Part shown: in pieces, positions 1 through 6,350 of the stretch | Layout: the number at the start of each line of letters is the position of its first letter | Position numbering within the stretch: the stretch's first letter is position 1 | Notes under the pieces: model-generated | Databases searched by the model: none | What the model saw: the letters and a program-made list of their open reading frames with translations, nothing else | Told to the model about the DNA's origin: nothing | NCBI GenBank assembly: GCA_018819305.1 | Contig: JAHJQO010000025.1 | Coordinates: 1 to 45,315, forward strand | Reading direction: 5' to 3' | Source of the DNA: Nanobdellota archaeon | GTDB lineage: Archaea > Nanobdellota > Nanobdellia > Woesearchaeales > SM23-78 | DNA: 45,315 bases | Translations under genes and position numbers: made by a program

Positions 1-46
1 CCTTAATAGTCATCTCGGTGGTTTTTTCTAGTTTTATTCTTTTCAT
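1..46 (-). CDS. Partial gene at left edge, N-terminus only
   Basis: An ATG at 44-46 opens a minus-strand frame reading MKRIKLEKTTEMTIK before the window ends. A full BRE/TATA promoter and a long perfect palindrome lie directly upstream, and the palindrome's left end includes the start codon. The lysine-rich start and operator-like site suggest a small autoregulated DNA-binding protein such as a ribbon-helix-helix antitoxin, but 15 residues cannot settle this. Confidence 0.5.
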   Translation of the reverse strand, partial: MKRIKLEKTTEMTIK

Positions 47-89
47 CTTAATATATATTAAATATATATTAAGATATAAATACTTTTCG
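45..89 (-). promoter_or_regulatory. BRE/TATA promoter with 31-bp perfect palindrome
   Basis: The minus strand reads CGAAAAGTATTTATATC at 73-89, the BRE+TATA form used throughout this window. Positions 45-75 form a perfect inverted repeat with 15-base arms around a single central base. It runs from the TATA box to the start codon of the left-edge gene, so a bound dimer would block both initiation and the start site. This is the longest operator-like palindrome seen here. Confidence 0.7.
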
Positions 90-156
90 GTTTTGAAGAA
101 CACAGATTACATAAATTCATTTAGAATGGCTAACTAGATACGGTCTTTGTCTAGGA

Positions 157-321
157 TTAATTTTTTTCAAAATCAGGGCAGTTCCCTTTACCATCCCACT
201 CACTTTTTGTTGTACAAATATATGGAACCCCAACATGTGTGCTAATTCCACTACTTGATTGTGGAGCATCTCCTTCTTTTCCAAATTTGCATTTTCTACA
301 TATAGGATACATTTTATTCAT
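157..321 (-). CDS. Small four-cysteine protein, possible metal site
   Basis: A 54-residue protein if it starts at the ATG at 321; the frame stays open upstream to about 450. It carries CRKCKFGKEGD near the N-terminus and two more cysteines (YICTT and NCPDF) towards the C-terminus, which could bind one zinc ion or an iron-sulfur cluster. A TATA-like sequence at about 391-410 on the minus strand would leave a leader of roughly 50 bases, which favours the short form. I do not recognise the family. A similarly organised small cysteine protein lies at 16854-17075. Confidence 0.6.
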   Translation of the reverse strand: MNKMYPICRKCKFGKEGDAPQSSSGISTHVGVPYICTTKSEWDGKGNCPDFEKN

Positions 322-614
322 AATAAGAATGTGAAATATATATAATTTTCTTAAATTTTGTATTAAATCGCATTCCTTTCGCTTTTCTGGGACAAGATTT
401 ATATATCTTTTTTTATCTTTTATAAATGATAATTGCATTACTCTCGGCAAAAGCGAGTTAGTGCATGGTTTTCACAAGGAAAATCAGGATATTAAAGAAT
501 TACGGGTTGTGTCCCTGCGAGTTTCTTCGTCGTTCAGCGATTATATTCAATTTTTTCGTGGGTTAACGAACGGTAGTTAAACATAGAAGACGACAAAGAG
601 GCTAAAAAATAGTT

Positions 615-737
615 TTAAAGATTTCCTATTGCTTCTAGTAGTTTCATGTGTCCTTCAGTCAGTTTCTTGAAGTGTTTTATTTCTTCAACTACTATTGCAC
701 TTCTTATTTTATCTTTTGAATTCTCTGATTTTGCCAT
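615..737 (-). CDS. 40-residue helical protein overlapping the end of Doc
   Basis: A short minus-strand ORF starts inside the last codons of the Doc gene (29-base overlap, different frame) and ends at TAA 615-617. The product runs from MAKSENSKDKIRSAIVVEE to LLEAIGNL and looks like one amphipathic helix. Position and size suggest an antitoxin or accessory peptide translated by coupling to Doc. Phd antitoxins are normally encoded upstream of doc, so this order would be reversed. It could instead be a chance ORF; no clear ribosome binding site precedes it. Confidence 0.5.
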   Translation of the reverse strand: MAKSENSKDKIRSAIVVEEIKHFKKLTEGHMKLLEAIGNL

Positions 738-1107
738 TTCTTATCCACTCCTTTAATTCTTCATCCGAGTAATAGTTTTCTCTTACGCCTTGCATGACTT
801 TAGCGTATGTCGGGTCATCTTTGATGCCAAATTTACCTTTATGAGTAATTATGAAGTCTTTAGTAGTTATAAATGCAGTTCTCCTATTGCCGCTCGCAAA
901 AGGATGCTTCTGAATAAGTCCTTTGAGCAAAACCACTGCTTTAGCGTACAAATCGCCTTCTTTTTTCTCACAATCAACAATGACTTCGCTAATCTTGCTA
1001 TAGCTTAAAACCTTCGGCTGATCAGCCTTCTTTACCTTGATAAATTCCAAAGCTAAAAAATTGTACTCAATAAGTTTTTCAGCGGATGGGTAAACAAATC
1101 TGCTCAT
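709..1107 (-). CDS. Doc/Fic-family toxin
   Basis: About 132 residues from the ATG at 1107 (TTG-initiated extension to 1149 possible). It contains HPFASGNRR, the Fic/Doc active-site loop, with the histidine as general base and GNRR as phosphate-binding loop. The acidic or Asn residue usual at the fifth loop position is Ser. Length and the Doc-like N-terminal helices fit the compact death-on-curing branch, whose known member phosphorylates EF-Tu; other Fic proteins transfer AMP. A TATA box at about 1131-1142 supports the ATG start. No Phd-like gene lies upstream; a 40-residue ORF overlaps its 3' end. Confidence 0.8.
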   Translation of the reverse strand: MSRFVYPSAEKLIEYNFLALEFIKVKKADQPKVLSYSKISEVIVDCEKKEGDLYAKAVVLLKGLIQKHPFASGNRRTAFITTKDFIITHKGKFGIKDDPTYAKVMQGVRENYYSDEELKEWIRNGKIREFKR

Positions 1108-1330
1108 AAATTTAATATAACACTCCTTATTTAAATACTTTTTTAACAACAGCCTCTTTGTCGTAATAATACCCTAATCAATACTGACACCCACTAAAAT
1201 ACTCTTTGAAACCCTTCGGGTTTCTCGTTCTTCCATCTCTCAAAAACCTTTTCAGTTTTTTGGAGGGCTGCGCCGGAGGGAAGAAGATAGAAGAATATAA
1301 CATCGATTATATGAAATTCAAAACCTGTCT

Positions 1331-1603
1331 TCAAGATCGATTGTATATTCTAGGTCTCTTATCAATCTTAGCCACAAGAACTATTTTCTCAGTATCTTTA
1401 AGTTTATATAGAGCCCTATAATCTCCTATTCTACATCGAAAAACTTTATCTCCCTTATCTCTGCCAATAAATTTCGCATCAGAAGGAACTGGATTCTCTT
1501 CAAGTTTCTTTAGTCTTATTTCTATTCTTTCAGAAATATGTTTATCTAACTTATCTAGAAATTTCTGTGCTCTTATTGATAAATCTACAGAATACAACCT
1601 CAC
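1331..1603 (-). CDS. RelE/ParE-family toxin
   Basis: A 90-residue protein of RelE length and pattern: an N-terminal strand (YSVDLS), two helices around LDKLDKHISERIEIRLKKL, then strands VFRCRIGDYRALYKL and IVLVAKIDKRPRIYNR. The conserved basic and aromatic residues RIGDYRALY and RPRIYNR match ribosome-dependent mRNA interferases of this superfamily. Its start overlaps the antitoxin stop by four bases (ATGA), so the two are translationally coupled in the usual antitoxin-first order. Confidence 0.88.
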   Translation of the reverse strand: MRLYSVDLSIRAQKFLDKLDKHISERIEIRLKKLEENPVPSDAKFIGRDKGDKVFRCRIGDYRALYKLKDTEKIVLVAKIDKRPRIYNRS

Positions 1604-1770
1604 AACCTCTTTGCTTTGCCTGACTTCAAATCTTCATCAGCTTCTTTCAAAGCTTCTAAATCATCATCAGTCAAAACAGTATCAAAATCAACAAAATGTT
1701 GCTTTAAATACGCCAAATCCGCTTGGATAACATCTAATTTATCAGATATCTGCTTAATATCGGTTGTCAT
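1600..1770 (-). CDS. Antitoxin partner of RelE, short coiled coil
   Basis: A 56-residue acidic protein from the ATG at 1770: MTTDIKQISDKLDVIQADLA then a loop and LTDDDLEALKEADEDLKSG. The first half is a heptad-like helix for dimerisation; the second half resembles the C-terminal segment by which RelB-type antitoxins wrap their toxin. Upstream codons to 1863 are unlikely to be used because the promoter (CGAAAATTATTTAAA) and the small palindrome AAGATAATCTT (1780-1790) fall there. It overlaps relE by four bases. Confidence 0.8.
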   Translation of the reverse strand: MTTDIKQISDKLDVIQADLAYLKQHFVDFDTVLTDDDLEALKEADEDLKSGKAKRL

Positions 1771-1929
1771 AAAGTTTAATAAGATAATCTTGTTTAAATA
1801 ATTTTCGACAGGTTTTGAACTCTCGACACTACATGTCGAGCCCTCACCTACGGTTTGGATCATTTAACACCGATTAAATACAATAAATCTGGAGTCCTAA
1901 AATTGTTATAGGGTAGTTTTCTTTGAGAA

Positions 1930-2256
1930 TTAGTATTTCATCCTTTTTTCATATTCTTTATGGTTAAACCATTCTAAGATGGCAGAAATTAATTCAACCT
2001 CGTTATCCGCAGTTACAGTATATAATAATCTCCAACCTTTTGGTAAATCATATTTCCACAAATTATTGATTCGATACTTTTTAATATACTCTTTTGGAAT
2101 TAATTTTTTAGGTACTTGAATACCTGCAAAAGCATTTTCTCTTAAATCATGAATCGCCCGAATAATAGATTTCTTAACAAAATCATCTTCCTTTAAAGAG
2201 TTAAAACTATTTTCTAATTTGTCATTAATAAATACTACTTTTGATGGTTTTTTCAT
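1930..2256 (-). CDS. RelE-like toxin of a second type
   Basis: A 108-residue protein with the strand pattern of the RelE/ParE fold towards the C-terminus: KYRINNLWKYDLPKGWRLLY, then ELISAILEWFNHKEYEKRMKY. The GWRLLY strand and the final aromatic/basic helix resemble archaeal RelE-superfamily toxins longer than canonical RelE. It follows the 94-residue winged-helix gene with a four-base overlap, which supports a TA pair. Toxicity is inferred from fold and context only. Confidence 0.72.
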   Translation of the reverse strand: MKKPSKVVFINDKLENSFNSLKEDDFVKKSIIRAIHDLRENAFAGIQVPKKLIPKEYIKKYRINNLWKYDLPKGWRLLYTVTADNEVELISAILEWFNHKEYEKRMKY

Positions 2257-2531
2257 ACTTTAATCTCATGCCTAGTTCTTAGTTTTTTTGCTAATTGAGG
2301 ATTCCAAATATATGCTATTTTTTCATTTTTATCAAAGGCAATTTTATTTATGTTTTCAAGATATTCCAAAATAACTAAATAAGTTTGCCACATCACTTTT
2401 TTTGGGAGATTTTTCCATAGTTCAGTACGATTATATTCCCCACTACGATCTTCAATAGTCTTTTCTACCATCAAAACAGTATCTAATGTTGGAGATCTCA
2501 CAAATGGATTTTTTAGTGCTTGCATTACCAT
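2253..2531 (-). CDS. Winged-helix protein, probable antitoxin/repressor
   Basis: A roughly 92-residue protein (ATG 2531; 2537 or 2525 also possible) with a helix-turn-helix-like segment TELWKNLPKKVMWQTYLVIL followed by a wing (INKIAFDKNEKIAYIWNP). It precedes and overlaps the RelE-like gene, the arrangement of an antitoxin that also represses its own operon. A perfect 20-bp palindrome covers its TATA box, which suits autorepression by a dimer. Confidence 0.68.
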   Translation of the reverse strand: MVMQALKNPFVRSPTLDTVLMVEKTIEDRSGEYNRTELWKNLPKKVMWQTYLVILEYLENINKIAFDKNEKIAYIWNPQLAKKLRTRHEIKV

Positions 2532-2540
2532 AACCAATAA

Positions 2541-2570
2541 TATATATCAATTGATATATAAATCTTTCGT
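2541..2570 (-). promoter_or_regulatory. Promoter with 20-bp perfect palindrome
   Basis: The minus strand reads ACGAAAGATTTATATATC at 2553-2570 (BRE then TATA). Positions 2541-2560 (TATATATCAATTGATATATA) are a perfect palindrome overlapping the TATA box and the probable start of transcription. It is the likely operator of the winged-helix/RelE-like operon. Confidence 0.72.
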
Positions 2571-2586
2571 TTAAATAAAGAAAAAC

Positions 2587-2678
2587 TGCCCCTTGATTCT
2601 TGTTCTAGATGTATCGCTAAAGCTCTTTAGATAGAACGGACTTCAAATTTACTTTGCGGACGAAATTTTCCCACACTT
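2587..2678. repeat. Spacer repeat, copy 1
   Basis: Three blocks here recur in the same order at 20820-20959: TGCCCCTTGATTCTTGTTCT (2587-2606), TAGATAGAACG (2628-2638) and CGGACGAAATTTTCCCACACTT (2657-2678). GTTCTA and TAGAAC, with inner CTAAAG/CTTTAG, can form a hairpin. Both copies start just upstream of a minus-strand TA-type promoter and end near an ATTAAAC motif. Confidence 0.72.
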
Positions 2679-2760
2679 AGTATGGAAAAAGGATTTAACA
2701 CCGATTAAACTCAATCGAAAACAGCAAATTTTTTATGCTTCAACCGTTTCTTTGCAGTTT

Positions 2761-3030
2761 ATGCTTGATGAAATTTTGAGAAGGGTAAAAGGAATTAAGA
2801 AGCAGATGGAAGAGAATCTTCCTTATATTAATGATGAAATTCAAGCTTTGATTAAAAACAAGAATCAAACAGTGGATAGAATTGAAGAAATTCTGGACAT
2901 TTTACTTAATTATGGCCAATTAAGAGTTGGAGAAGCTGAATTTAAAAAATTAAACACCTATTACTCTTCTTTTAATCCGACTAACGCAAAATTCTATACT
3001 AATTCTTATAAGGAAATGAATGAAGACTAA
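2761..3030 (+). CDS. Small helical protein of unknown function
   Basis: An 89-residue protein from ATG 2761 (a TTG at 2752 is in frame). It is predicted almost wholly helical: LDEILRRVKGIKKQMEENL, then a helix with TVDRIEEILDILLNYGQLRVG, and a polar tail. I do not recognise it. It is the only plus-strand gene in the first 4 kb. A short 8-bp inverted repeat (GCAAATTT at 2724-2731, AAATTTGC at 3029-3036) brackets it, the right copy covering the stop codon. Confidence 0.6.
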   Translation: MLDEILRRVKGIKKQMEENLPYINDEIQALIKNKNQTVDRIEEILDILLNYGQLRVGEAEFKKLNTYYSSFNPTNAKFYTNSYKEMNED

Positions 3031-3133
3031 ATTTGCCTTTTTTAACTTCTCTGCTCCTCGCCTGCTGGCTGCGGTGCTCGACCACGCTGCGCTATCGTTT
3101 CGTTCGGAAGAATATAACACTGATTAAACTCAA

Positions 3134-3679
3134 TTAATTTTCTTCCCCTAGAATCAGCATGATTGCTTCATATTTTGGTTGTGCGATTTTTTTTGCCTCA
3201 GGAAGAATAATTTTTTTCATAGCTTTTTTATATTTCTTCCGAAGTCTTTCTTTTCCTTCTTCTATTGAATCTTTGTTTAATGCATAAGCGTAATACGCAA
3301 ACTCCATGAATATATCAAAATGAGAAAGTAAATCCGCACAAGCAAGAACTTTTGCTTCAATGGATTGAGGCGGATAGTTCTCATCAGATGAATGAGTCAA
3401 TATACATTCTTTTACTTTTTTTATCTTATCTTCAGGATAACCTAAATCACTAAGTATTTCACCTGCTTCTTCTGAACCAGAAATATGATGTCCTTCATGT
3501 TCTCCTTTAAGTTTTTTAATATCATGGAGCCATGCTGAAATCTCACATATCTCTTCGTTTGCACTAACTTCTTTAGCAAGTTGCTTAGAATATTTAACAA
3601 CAGCTTCGATATGTTCTTTCCAACACCATTCTTTATTTTCACAAAGATTTAATATCATGGATTTAACTTTTTCAATCAT
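3134..3679 (-). CDS. HD-domain phosphohydrolase
   Basis: A 181-residue cytosolic enzyme with HD-superfamily metal ligands: H23 (WKEHIEAVV), H52-D53 (AWLHDIKK), histidines in EGHHISGSEEA, a further H in ILTHSSDE and the downstream D in CADLLSHFD. These proteins hydrolyse nucleotides or other phosphate esters; the substrate is not evident. Length is normal for a single-domain member. The last codons (LGEEN-stop) form one arm of a 15-bp inverted repeat whose other arm lies upstream of the promoter. Confidence 0.85.
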   Translation of the reverse strand: MIEKVKSMILNLCENKEWCWKEHIEAVVKYSKQLAKEVSANEEICEISAWLHDIKKLKGEHEGHHISGSEEAGEILSDLGYPEDKIKKVKECILTHSSDENYPPQSIEAKVLACADLLSHFDIFMEFAYYAYALNKDSIEEGKERLRKKYKKAMKKIILPEAKKIAQPKYEAIMLILGEEN

Positions 3680-3730
3680 ATCATATGAAAAAAATCACAA
3701 CTTTATATATTTTACGGGGAAGAAAATTAA
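3134..3730. repeat. 15-bp perfect inverted repeat bracketing HD gene
   Basis: TTAATTTTCTTCCCC at 3134-3148 is matched by GGGGAAGAAAATTAA at 3716-3730. The left arm contains the stop codon and last four codons of the HD gene; the right arm lies just upstream of its promoter. The left arm starts 18 bases after the AACACTGATTAAACTCAAT motif, and the right arm is followed by TTCTTCGCTCC. Confidence 0.75.
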
Positions 3731-3841
3731 ATTCTTCGCTCCACTTCGTTTCGTGTAGCACAAAATTGTGGGGAATGAGAAACTAACACAGAATAAATAC
3801 AATAAATTTGGAGTCCTAAAAAAAAGAAAGGGGGCTTTGGC

Positions 3842-4390
3842 TTATCTGCGAAGAACTGGTCTTAAGGCATATCTTCCTTTAATTCCCAATCCTAATAAAA
3901 GAGTTAGAAATTTATCCTTCGGTCCGTGTGAATGTCTTTGTGCATATCCTAACCATGCGTTCATTGAATTTTTATCAGTAATTGAACTTCCTCTTGCAGT
4001 TCTTAATGCAGTCTTCAATGCTTCATATTTTCTTTGAGGTTCATGCTTTTGATATTCTTGATTAACATGGTCAATAACTGATTGGGCTAGAGGTATTTCA
4101 GAATGTTCTTGTGCATATCCTAACCATGCGTTCATTGAATGTTTATCAGTAATTGAACTTCCTCTTGCAGTTCTTAATGCAGTATCTATACAAGACTGAA
4201 CTCTTTCAGGTTCTTTTTCTTTGTAAATATTCCAAATATGTGTTTTAAGAACTTCTATGGGCATTGAAGATGCTTTCTCCATTTCTGATAATTCTCTTTC
4301 TAAATTTTCTTTTCTTGAGATATCCAAATCTCTGGCAGATATCAATGCTTTTTTTGCAGCAATATATTTTGGATTGATATTATTATTCAT
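3842..4390 (-). CDS. Unknown protein with an internal repeat
   Basis: A 182-residue soluble protein. Two segments, about residues 69-94 and 126-151, each carry ALRTARGSSITDK and SMNAWLGYAQ, separated by exactly 57 codons. The N-terminus is charged and helical (KKALISARDL, RELSEMEKAS). The repeated unit may be a small helical binding module. I do not recognise the family. BRE/TATA (CGAAAGATTTAAATAA) lies at about 4414-4429. Confidence 0.65.
   Translation of the reverse strand: MNNNINPKYIAAKKALISARDLDISRKENLERELSEMEKASSMPIEVLKTHIWNIYKEKEPERVQSCIDTALRTARGSSITDKHSMNAWLGYAQEHSEIPLAQSVIDHVNQEYQKHEPQRKYEALKTALRTARGSSITDKNSMNAWLGYAQRHSHGPKDKFLTLLLGLGIKGRYALRPVLRR
3938..4183. repeat. Near-identical 75-bp coding repeat
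   Basis: Positions 3938-4012 and 4109-4183 are almost identical at the nucleotide level, 171 bases apart, and encode the repeated ALRTARGSSITDK...SMNAWLGYAQ segments. Such nucleotide identity implies a recent internal duplication or gene conversion rather than ancient repeat divergence. Confidence 0.85.
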
Positions 4391-4558
4391 GTTACATATA
4401 AGGATAATATCTATTATTTAAATCTTTCGTTTATTTACCACTGTTAAATGATTAAAATAGAATTTAAACTGCTTGAGATTATTATTTTTTGGCTTTCTTT
4501 TTAATCTTCTTCTGCTCTTCAAAAGATTTAAGTATTACTTCCTATTTATCATATTATT

Positions 4559-5173
4559 ATGGATAAATCAGAACAAGCATCGTCTGTGTATGACAAAATT
4601 GCAGAACCTTATGCAAAAGAGTTCTCAAAACCTTCAGAACATATTGAAGAATTTTTAGATTTACTTCCTAAAAAGGCAAAAATTATTGATGTAGGTTGCG
4701 GAGTTGGAGTTGATGCTGGTTTTATGGCATCCAAAGGTTTTAAAGTAATAGGTATTGACTTGTCAAAAGAAATGTTAAATATTGCAAGACAAAAATATCC
4801 TCAACTTGATTTTAGACAGCAAGACATTAGAAAATTGGATTTTCCTTCTAATTTATTTGATGGGATTTTTGCTTCTTGTTCTTTAATACATATTCCTAAA
4901 AATGATGTTTTTGCACTTTTAGAAAACTTCCATCATCTTCTAAAAAAAGAAGGTGTAATTTACATCTCACTTCAAGGAGGAAAATCAGAAGAGGTTTTTG
5001 TTGATGAACTTTTCAAACCTGATGAAAAAATATTCTTAAATATTATTTCTTTTGACGAAATAAAGGACTTACTTGTTAAAAATGGGTTCTCTATTGTGAA
5101 AAAATATGAACGGGAACCAAAATCAAAAAATGAGCTTAATTATACTAAACTTTATGTGATGGCTAAGAAGTAA
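4559..5173 (+). CDS. Class I SAM-dependent methyltransferase
   Basis: A 204-residue protein with Rossmann-fold methyltransferase motifs: motif I IIDVGCGVGVDAGFMA (SAM binding), acidic post-I VIGIDLSKEM, motif II/III region FRQQDIRKLDF, and motif IV-like FDGIFASCSLIHIP. This is the UbiE/Methyltransf_11-like family; the substrate cannot be read from sequence. It stands alone on the plus strand among minus-strand TA genes. TATTACTTC at 4533-4541 recurs inverted over its stop codon (5167-5175). Confidence 0.87.
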   Translation: MDKSEQASSVYDKIAEPYAKEFSKPSEHIEEFLDLLPKKAKIIDVGCGVGVDAGFMASKGFKVIGIDLSKEMLNIARQKYPQLDFRQQDIRKLDFPSNLFDGIFASCSLIHIPKNDVFALLENFHHLLKKEGVIYISLQGGKSEEVFVDELFKPDEKIFLNIISFDEIKDLLVKNGFSIVKKYEREPKSKNELNYTKLYVMAKK

Positions 5174-5258
5174 TAGTGCAACAGAAATTCAATGGGCTGC
5201 TGCGTTTTCGCCTTAGACGAATATGACACAGATTAGTTTCAATTTTGTTTTGCGCCCT

Positions 5259-5507
5259 TTACTTGTAGATGTTTTTTCGATGTCCTATTTCGAGAACCAG
5301 AATCATCATTTTATTCTCTTTAACATCTATTATAATTCTATAGTCTCCCACTCTTAATCTGAAATATGGGCAACCAACCAGCTTTTTTAGATGCGGATAA
5401 GGTTTTATCCGGATTCTTTCTAAAGAAGCAATTATCCTCTCTTGAATGTGATGTTCTAGTTTAAACAGTTGCCTTTCAGCACTAGCTGTGAATTCAATTT
5501 CATACAT
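5259..5507 (-). CDS. RelE-family toxin
   Basis: An 82-residue protein with the full RelE pattern: YEIEFTASAERQLFKL, helix HHIQERIIASLERI, then FRLRVGDYRIIIDVKENKMMILVLEIGHRKNIYK. VGDYR and the terminal GHRKNIYK carry conserved basic residues of archaeal RelE mRNA interferases. It directly follows the antitoxin gene with one base between them. It is more canonical and shorter than the toxin at 1331-1603. Confidence 0.9.
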   Translation of the reverse strand: MYEIEFTASAERQLFKLEHHIQERIIASLERIRIKPYPHLKKLVGCPYFRLRVGDYRIIIDVKENKMMILVLEIGHRKNIYK

Positions 5508-5508
5508 C

Positions 5509-5727
5509 TTAGATGCCCAGTTTCTTTTTTACTTTAGAAAGAGGAATAGTTCTGCCTTCAGCAATATCTTTTTCTGCAATCTTTAGATTCTTTTTTGTTT
5601 CTTCAGAAAGTTCCATTGTATCTTCCAGCAAATTCCAAATAATCTCTTCATAACTCTCCTTATCATACATCTTTCTTATCTTCAACTGCTGAACTAAGTC
5701 CTTACTTACCTGAATTGTGGTTGCCAT
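5509..5727 (-). CDS. RelB/ribbon-helix-helix-type antitoxin
   Basis: A 72-residue protein that starts TTIQVSKDLVQQLKIRKMYD, a short strand and helix as in ribbon-helix-helix dimers, then helix SYEEIIWNLLED and an acidic tail ending TIPLSKVKKKLGI that would bind the toxin. This is a common archaeal antitoxin form paired with RelE. Its promoter contains an inverted repeat suited to autorepression. Confidence 0.85.
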   Translation of the reverse strand: MATTIQVSKDLVQQLKIRKMYDKESYEEIIWNLLEDTMELSEETKKNLKIAEKDIAEGRTIPLSKVKKKLGI

Positions 5728-5734
5728 AGCAACT

Positions 5735-5758
5735 ATATAGGTGGCTATATTTATAAAT
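5735..5758 (-). promoter_or_regulatory. TA promoter with inverted-repeat operator
   Basis: ATATAG-GTGG-CTATAT at 5735-5750 is a perfect inverted repeat, and the minus-strand TATA (CATTTATAAATATAG) overlaps its distal arm. It lies 8-23 bases before the antitoxin start codon, where a ribbon-helix-helix dimer pair would block transcription. Confidence 0.68.
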
Positions 5759-5885
5759 GTTTTGATTCTGAGAGGTGCAGAACAAAACTTCTGCTTCGCT
5801 CCGACGAATATAACACCAATTAAGTAAAATCAGATGTTTGGGTGAATCGCTAGTTTTAAATAGCGGCAAGTCCACTAATGCAAGC

Positions 5886-6209
5886 ATGAATAAGTCTTTT
5901 GAATTGATTTTTGACGATGTCATTCTTAAACAATTGAAGAAGGCAGGCAAGAATCAGAAGGTTAGAGAGATTCTTAAAAAGATGTTTAACAAGTTAGAAT
6001 TAGCAGGACCTTCAGTTGGTGATTTATTGGATTCTCAGCTTTTCATTTATGAAATCAAGAACACGCATCCGCCTATTCGGTTGTATTTTAGACATGATAG
6101 AATAACAAATGATATTAAAGTTTTTGAGTTTGAGATGAAAACTAGTAAAGAAAGACAGCAAAAGACAATTCAAAAAATCAAATTTAAAGTAAAAAATTCA
6201 GAATCCTAA
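5886..6209 (+). CDS. RelE/HigB-like toxin
   Basis: A 107-residue protein from ATG 5886, preferred because a TATA-like AGTTTTAAATA sits at about 5851; upstream in-frame codons lack support. MNKSFELIFDDVILKQLKKA opens the fold, and LFIYEIKNTHPPIRLYFRHD then IKVFEFEMKTSKERQQKTIQK give the late strands and basic helix. This resembles the HigB/RelE branch with a KTSKERQ-type C-terminal helix. The candidate antitoxin is encoded tail-to-tail on the other strand, overlapping by 12 bases. Confidence 0.72.
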   Translation: MNKSFELIFDDVILKQLKKAGKNQKVREILKKMFNKLELAGPSVGDLLDSQLFIYEIKNTHPPIRLYFRHDRITNDIKVFEFEMKTSKERQQKTIQKIKFKVKNSES

Positions 6210-6350
6210 ATCTGTTCTAGTAAACTTTTTGCCTGCAGCAATATTGCTCTCAAACTCTAAAAGCCTTTTGTAAAGCTTAGAATTCCTTAAAACATTCAGT
6301 TCTTGCTGCATCTTTTCAAAATCAACTCTAGGTATTGTTACGGTATTCAT
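6198..6350 (-). CDS. Small antitoxin-like protein, convergent with toxin
   Basis: A 50-residue protein from ATG 6350: MNTVTIPRVDFEKMQQELNV then LLEFESNIAAGKKFTRTDLGF. A short N-terminal strand, a central helix and a C-terminal toxin-binding-like tail are typical of Phd/RelB-like archaeal antitoxins. TATA (TTTATAAATATTT) lies at about 6373-6385. Its 3' end overlaps the RelE-like toxin on the opposite strand, unlike the co-directional layout of the other pairs here. Pairing is inferred from adjacency and the shared inverted repeat. Confidence 0.68.
   Translation of the reverse strand: MNTVTIPRVDFEKMQQELNVLRNSKLYKRLLEFESNIAAGKKFTRTDLGF

Larger units (their letters stand above)
590..1164. repeat. 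14-bp perfect inverted repeat bracketing Doc module
   Basis: ACGACAAAGAGGCT at 590-603 is repeated in perfect inverted form at 1151-1164. The arms enclose the Doc gene, its promoter and a 40-residue downstream ORF and nothing else. The left arm is preceded by TTAAACATAGAAG, resembling the boundary motif found beside neighbouring modules. Confidence 0.7.
1317..1819. repeat. 13-bp perfect inverted repeat bracketing RelE/antitoxin module
   Basis: TTCAAAACCTGTC at 1317-1329 recurs inverted at 1807-1819. The left arm abuts the relE stop codon and the right arm lies just beyond the antitoxin promoter, so the arms contain exactly one TA operon. A perfect hairpin (CTCGAC-N7-GTCGAG, 1823-1841) follows the right arm and the boundary motif precedes the left arm by 18 bases. 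Confidence 0.7.
5241..5789. repeat. Imperfect 16-bp inverted repeat bracketing second RelE module
   Basis: AATTTTGTTTTGCGCC at 5241-5256 pairs in inverted orientation with GGTGCAGAACAAAACT at 5774-5789 (13 of 16 positions). The arms enclose a RelE toxin, its antitoxin and their promoter. The left arm starts 16 bases after the boundary motif (5225), and the right arm is followed by CTTCGCTCC. Confidence 0.6.

Noticed and set aside
1823-1883. Integron attC sites as explanation of the cassette array
   Set aside because: Hairpins such as CTCGAC-N7-GTCGAG and TTTAAC boxes are suggestive, but no pair of R'/R'' core boxes with an attC-like bulged stem could be laid out consistently across modules, and no integron integrase is present in the window.
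3768-4037. Plus-strand ORF of 89 codons
   Set aside because: It is antisense to the tandem-repeat protein gene and mirrors its repeated segments; no promoter or ribosome binding site.
4486-4530. Minus-strand coding-like remnant SFEEQKKIKKKAKK-stop
   Set aside because: Resembles the C-terminus of the zinc-ribbon gene at 6422 (EEQKKFKKKKK), but Lys-rich low complexity and a stop just upstream make a gene fragment impossible to prove.
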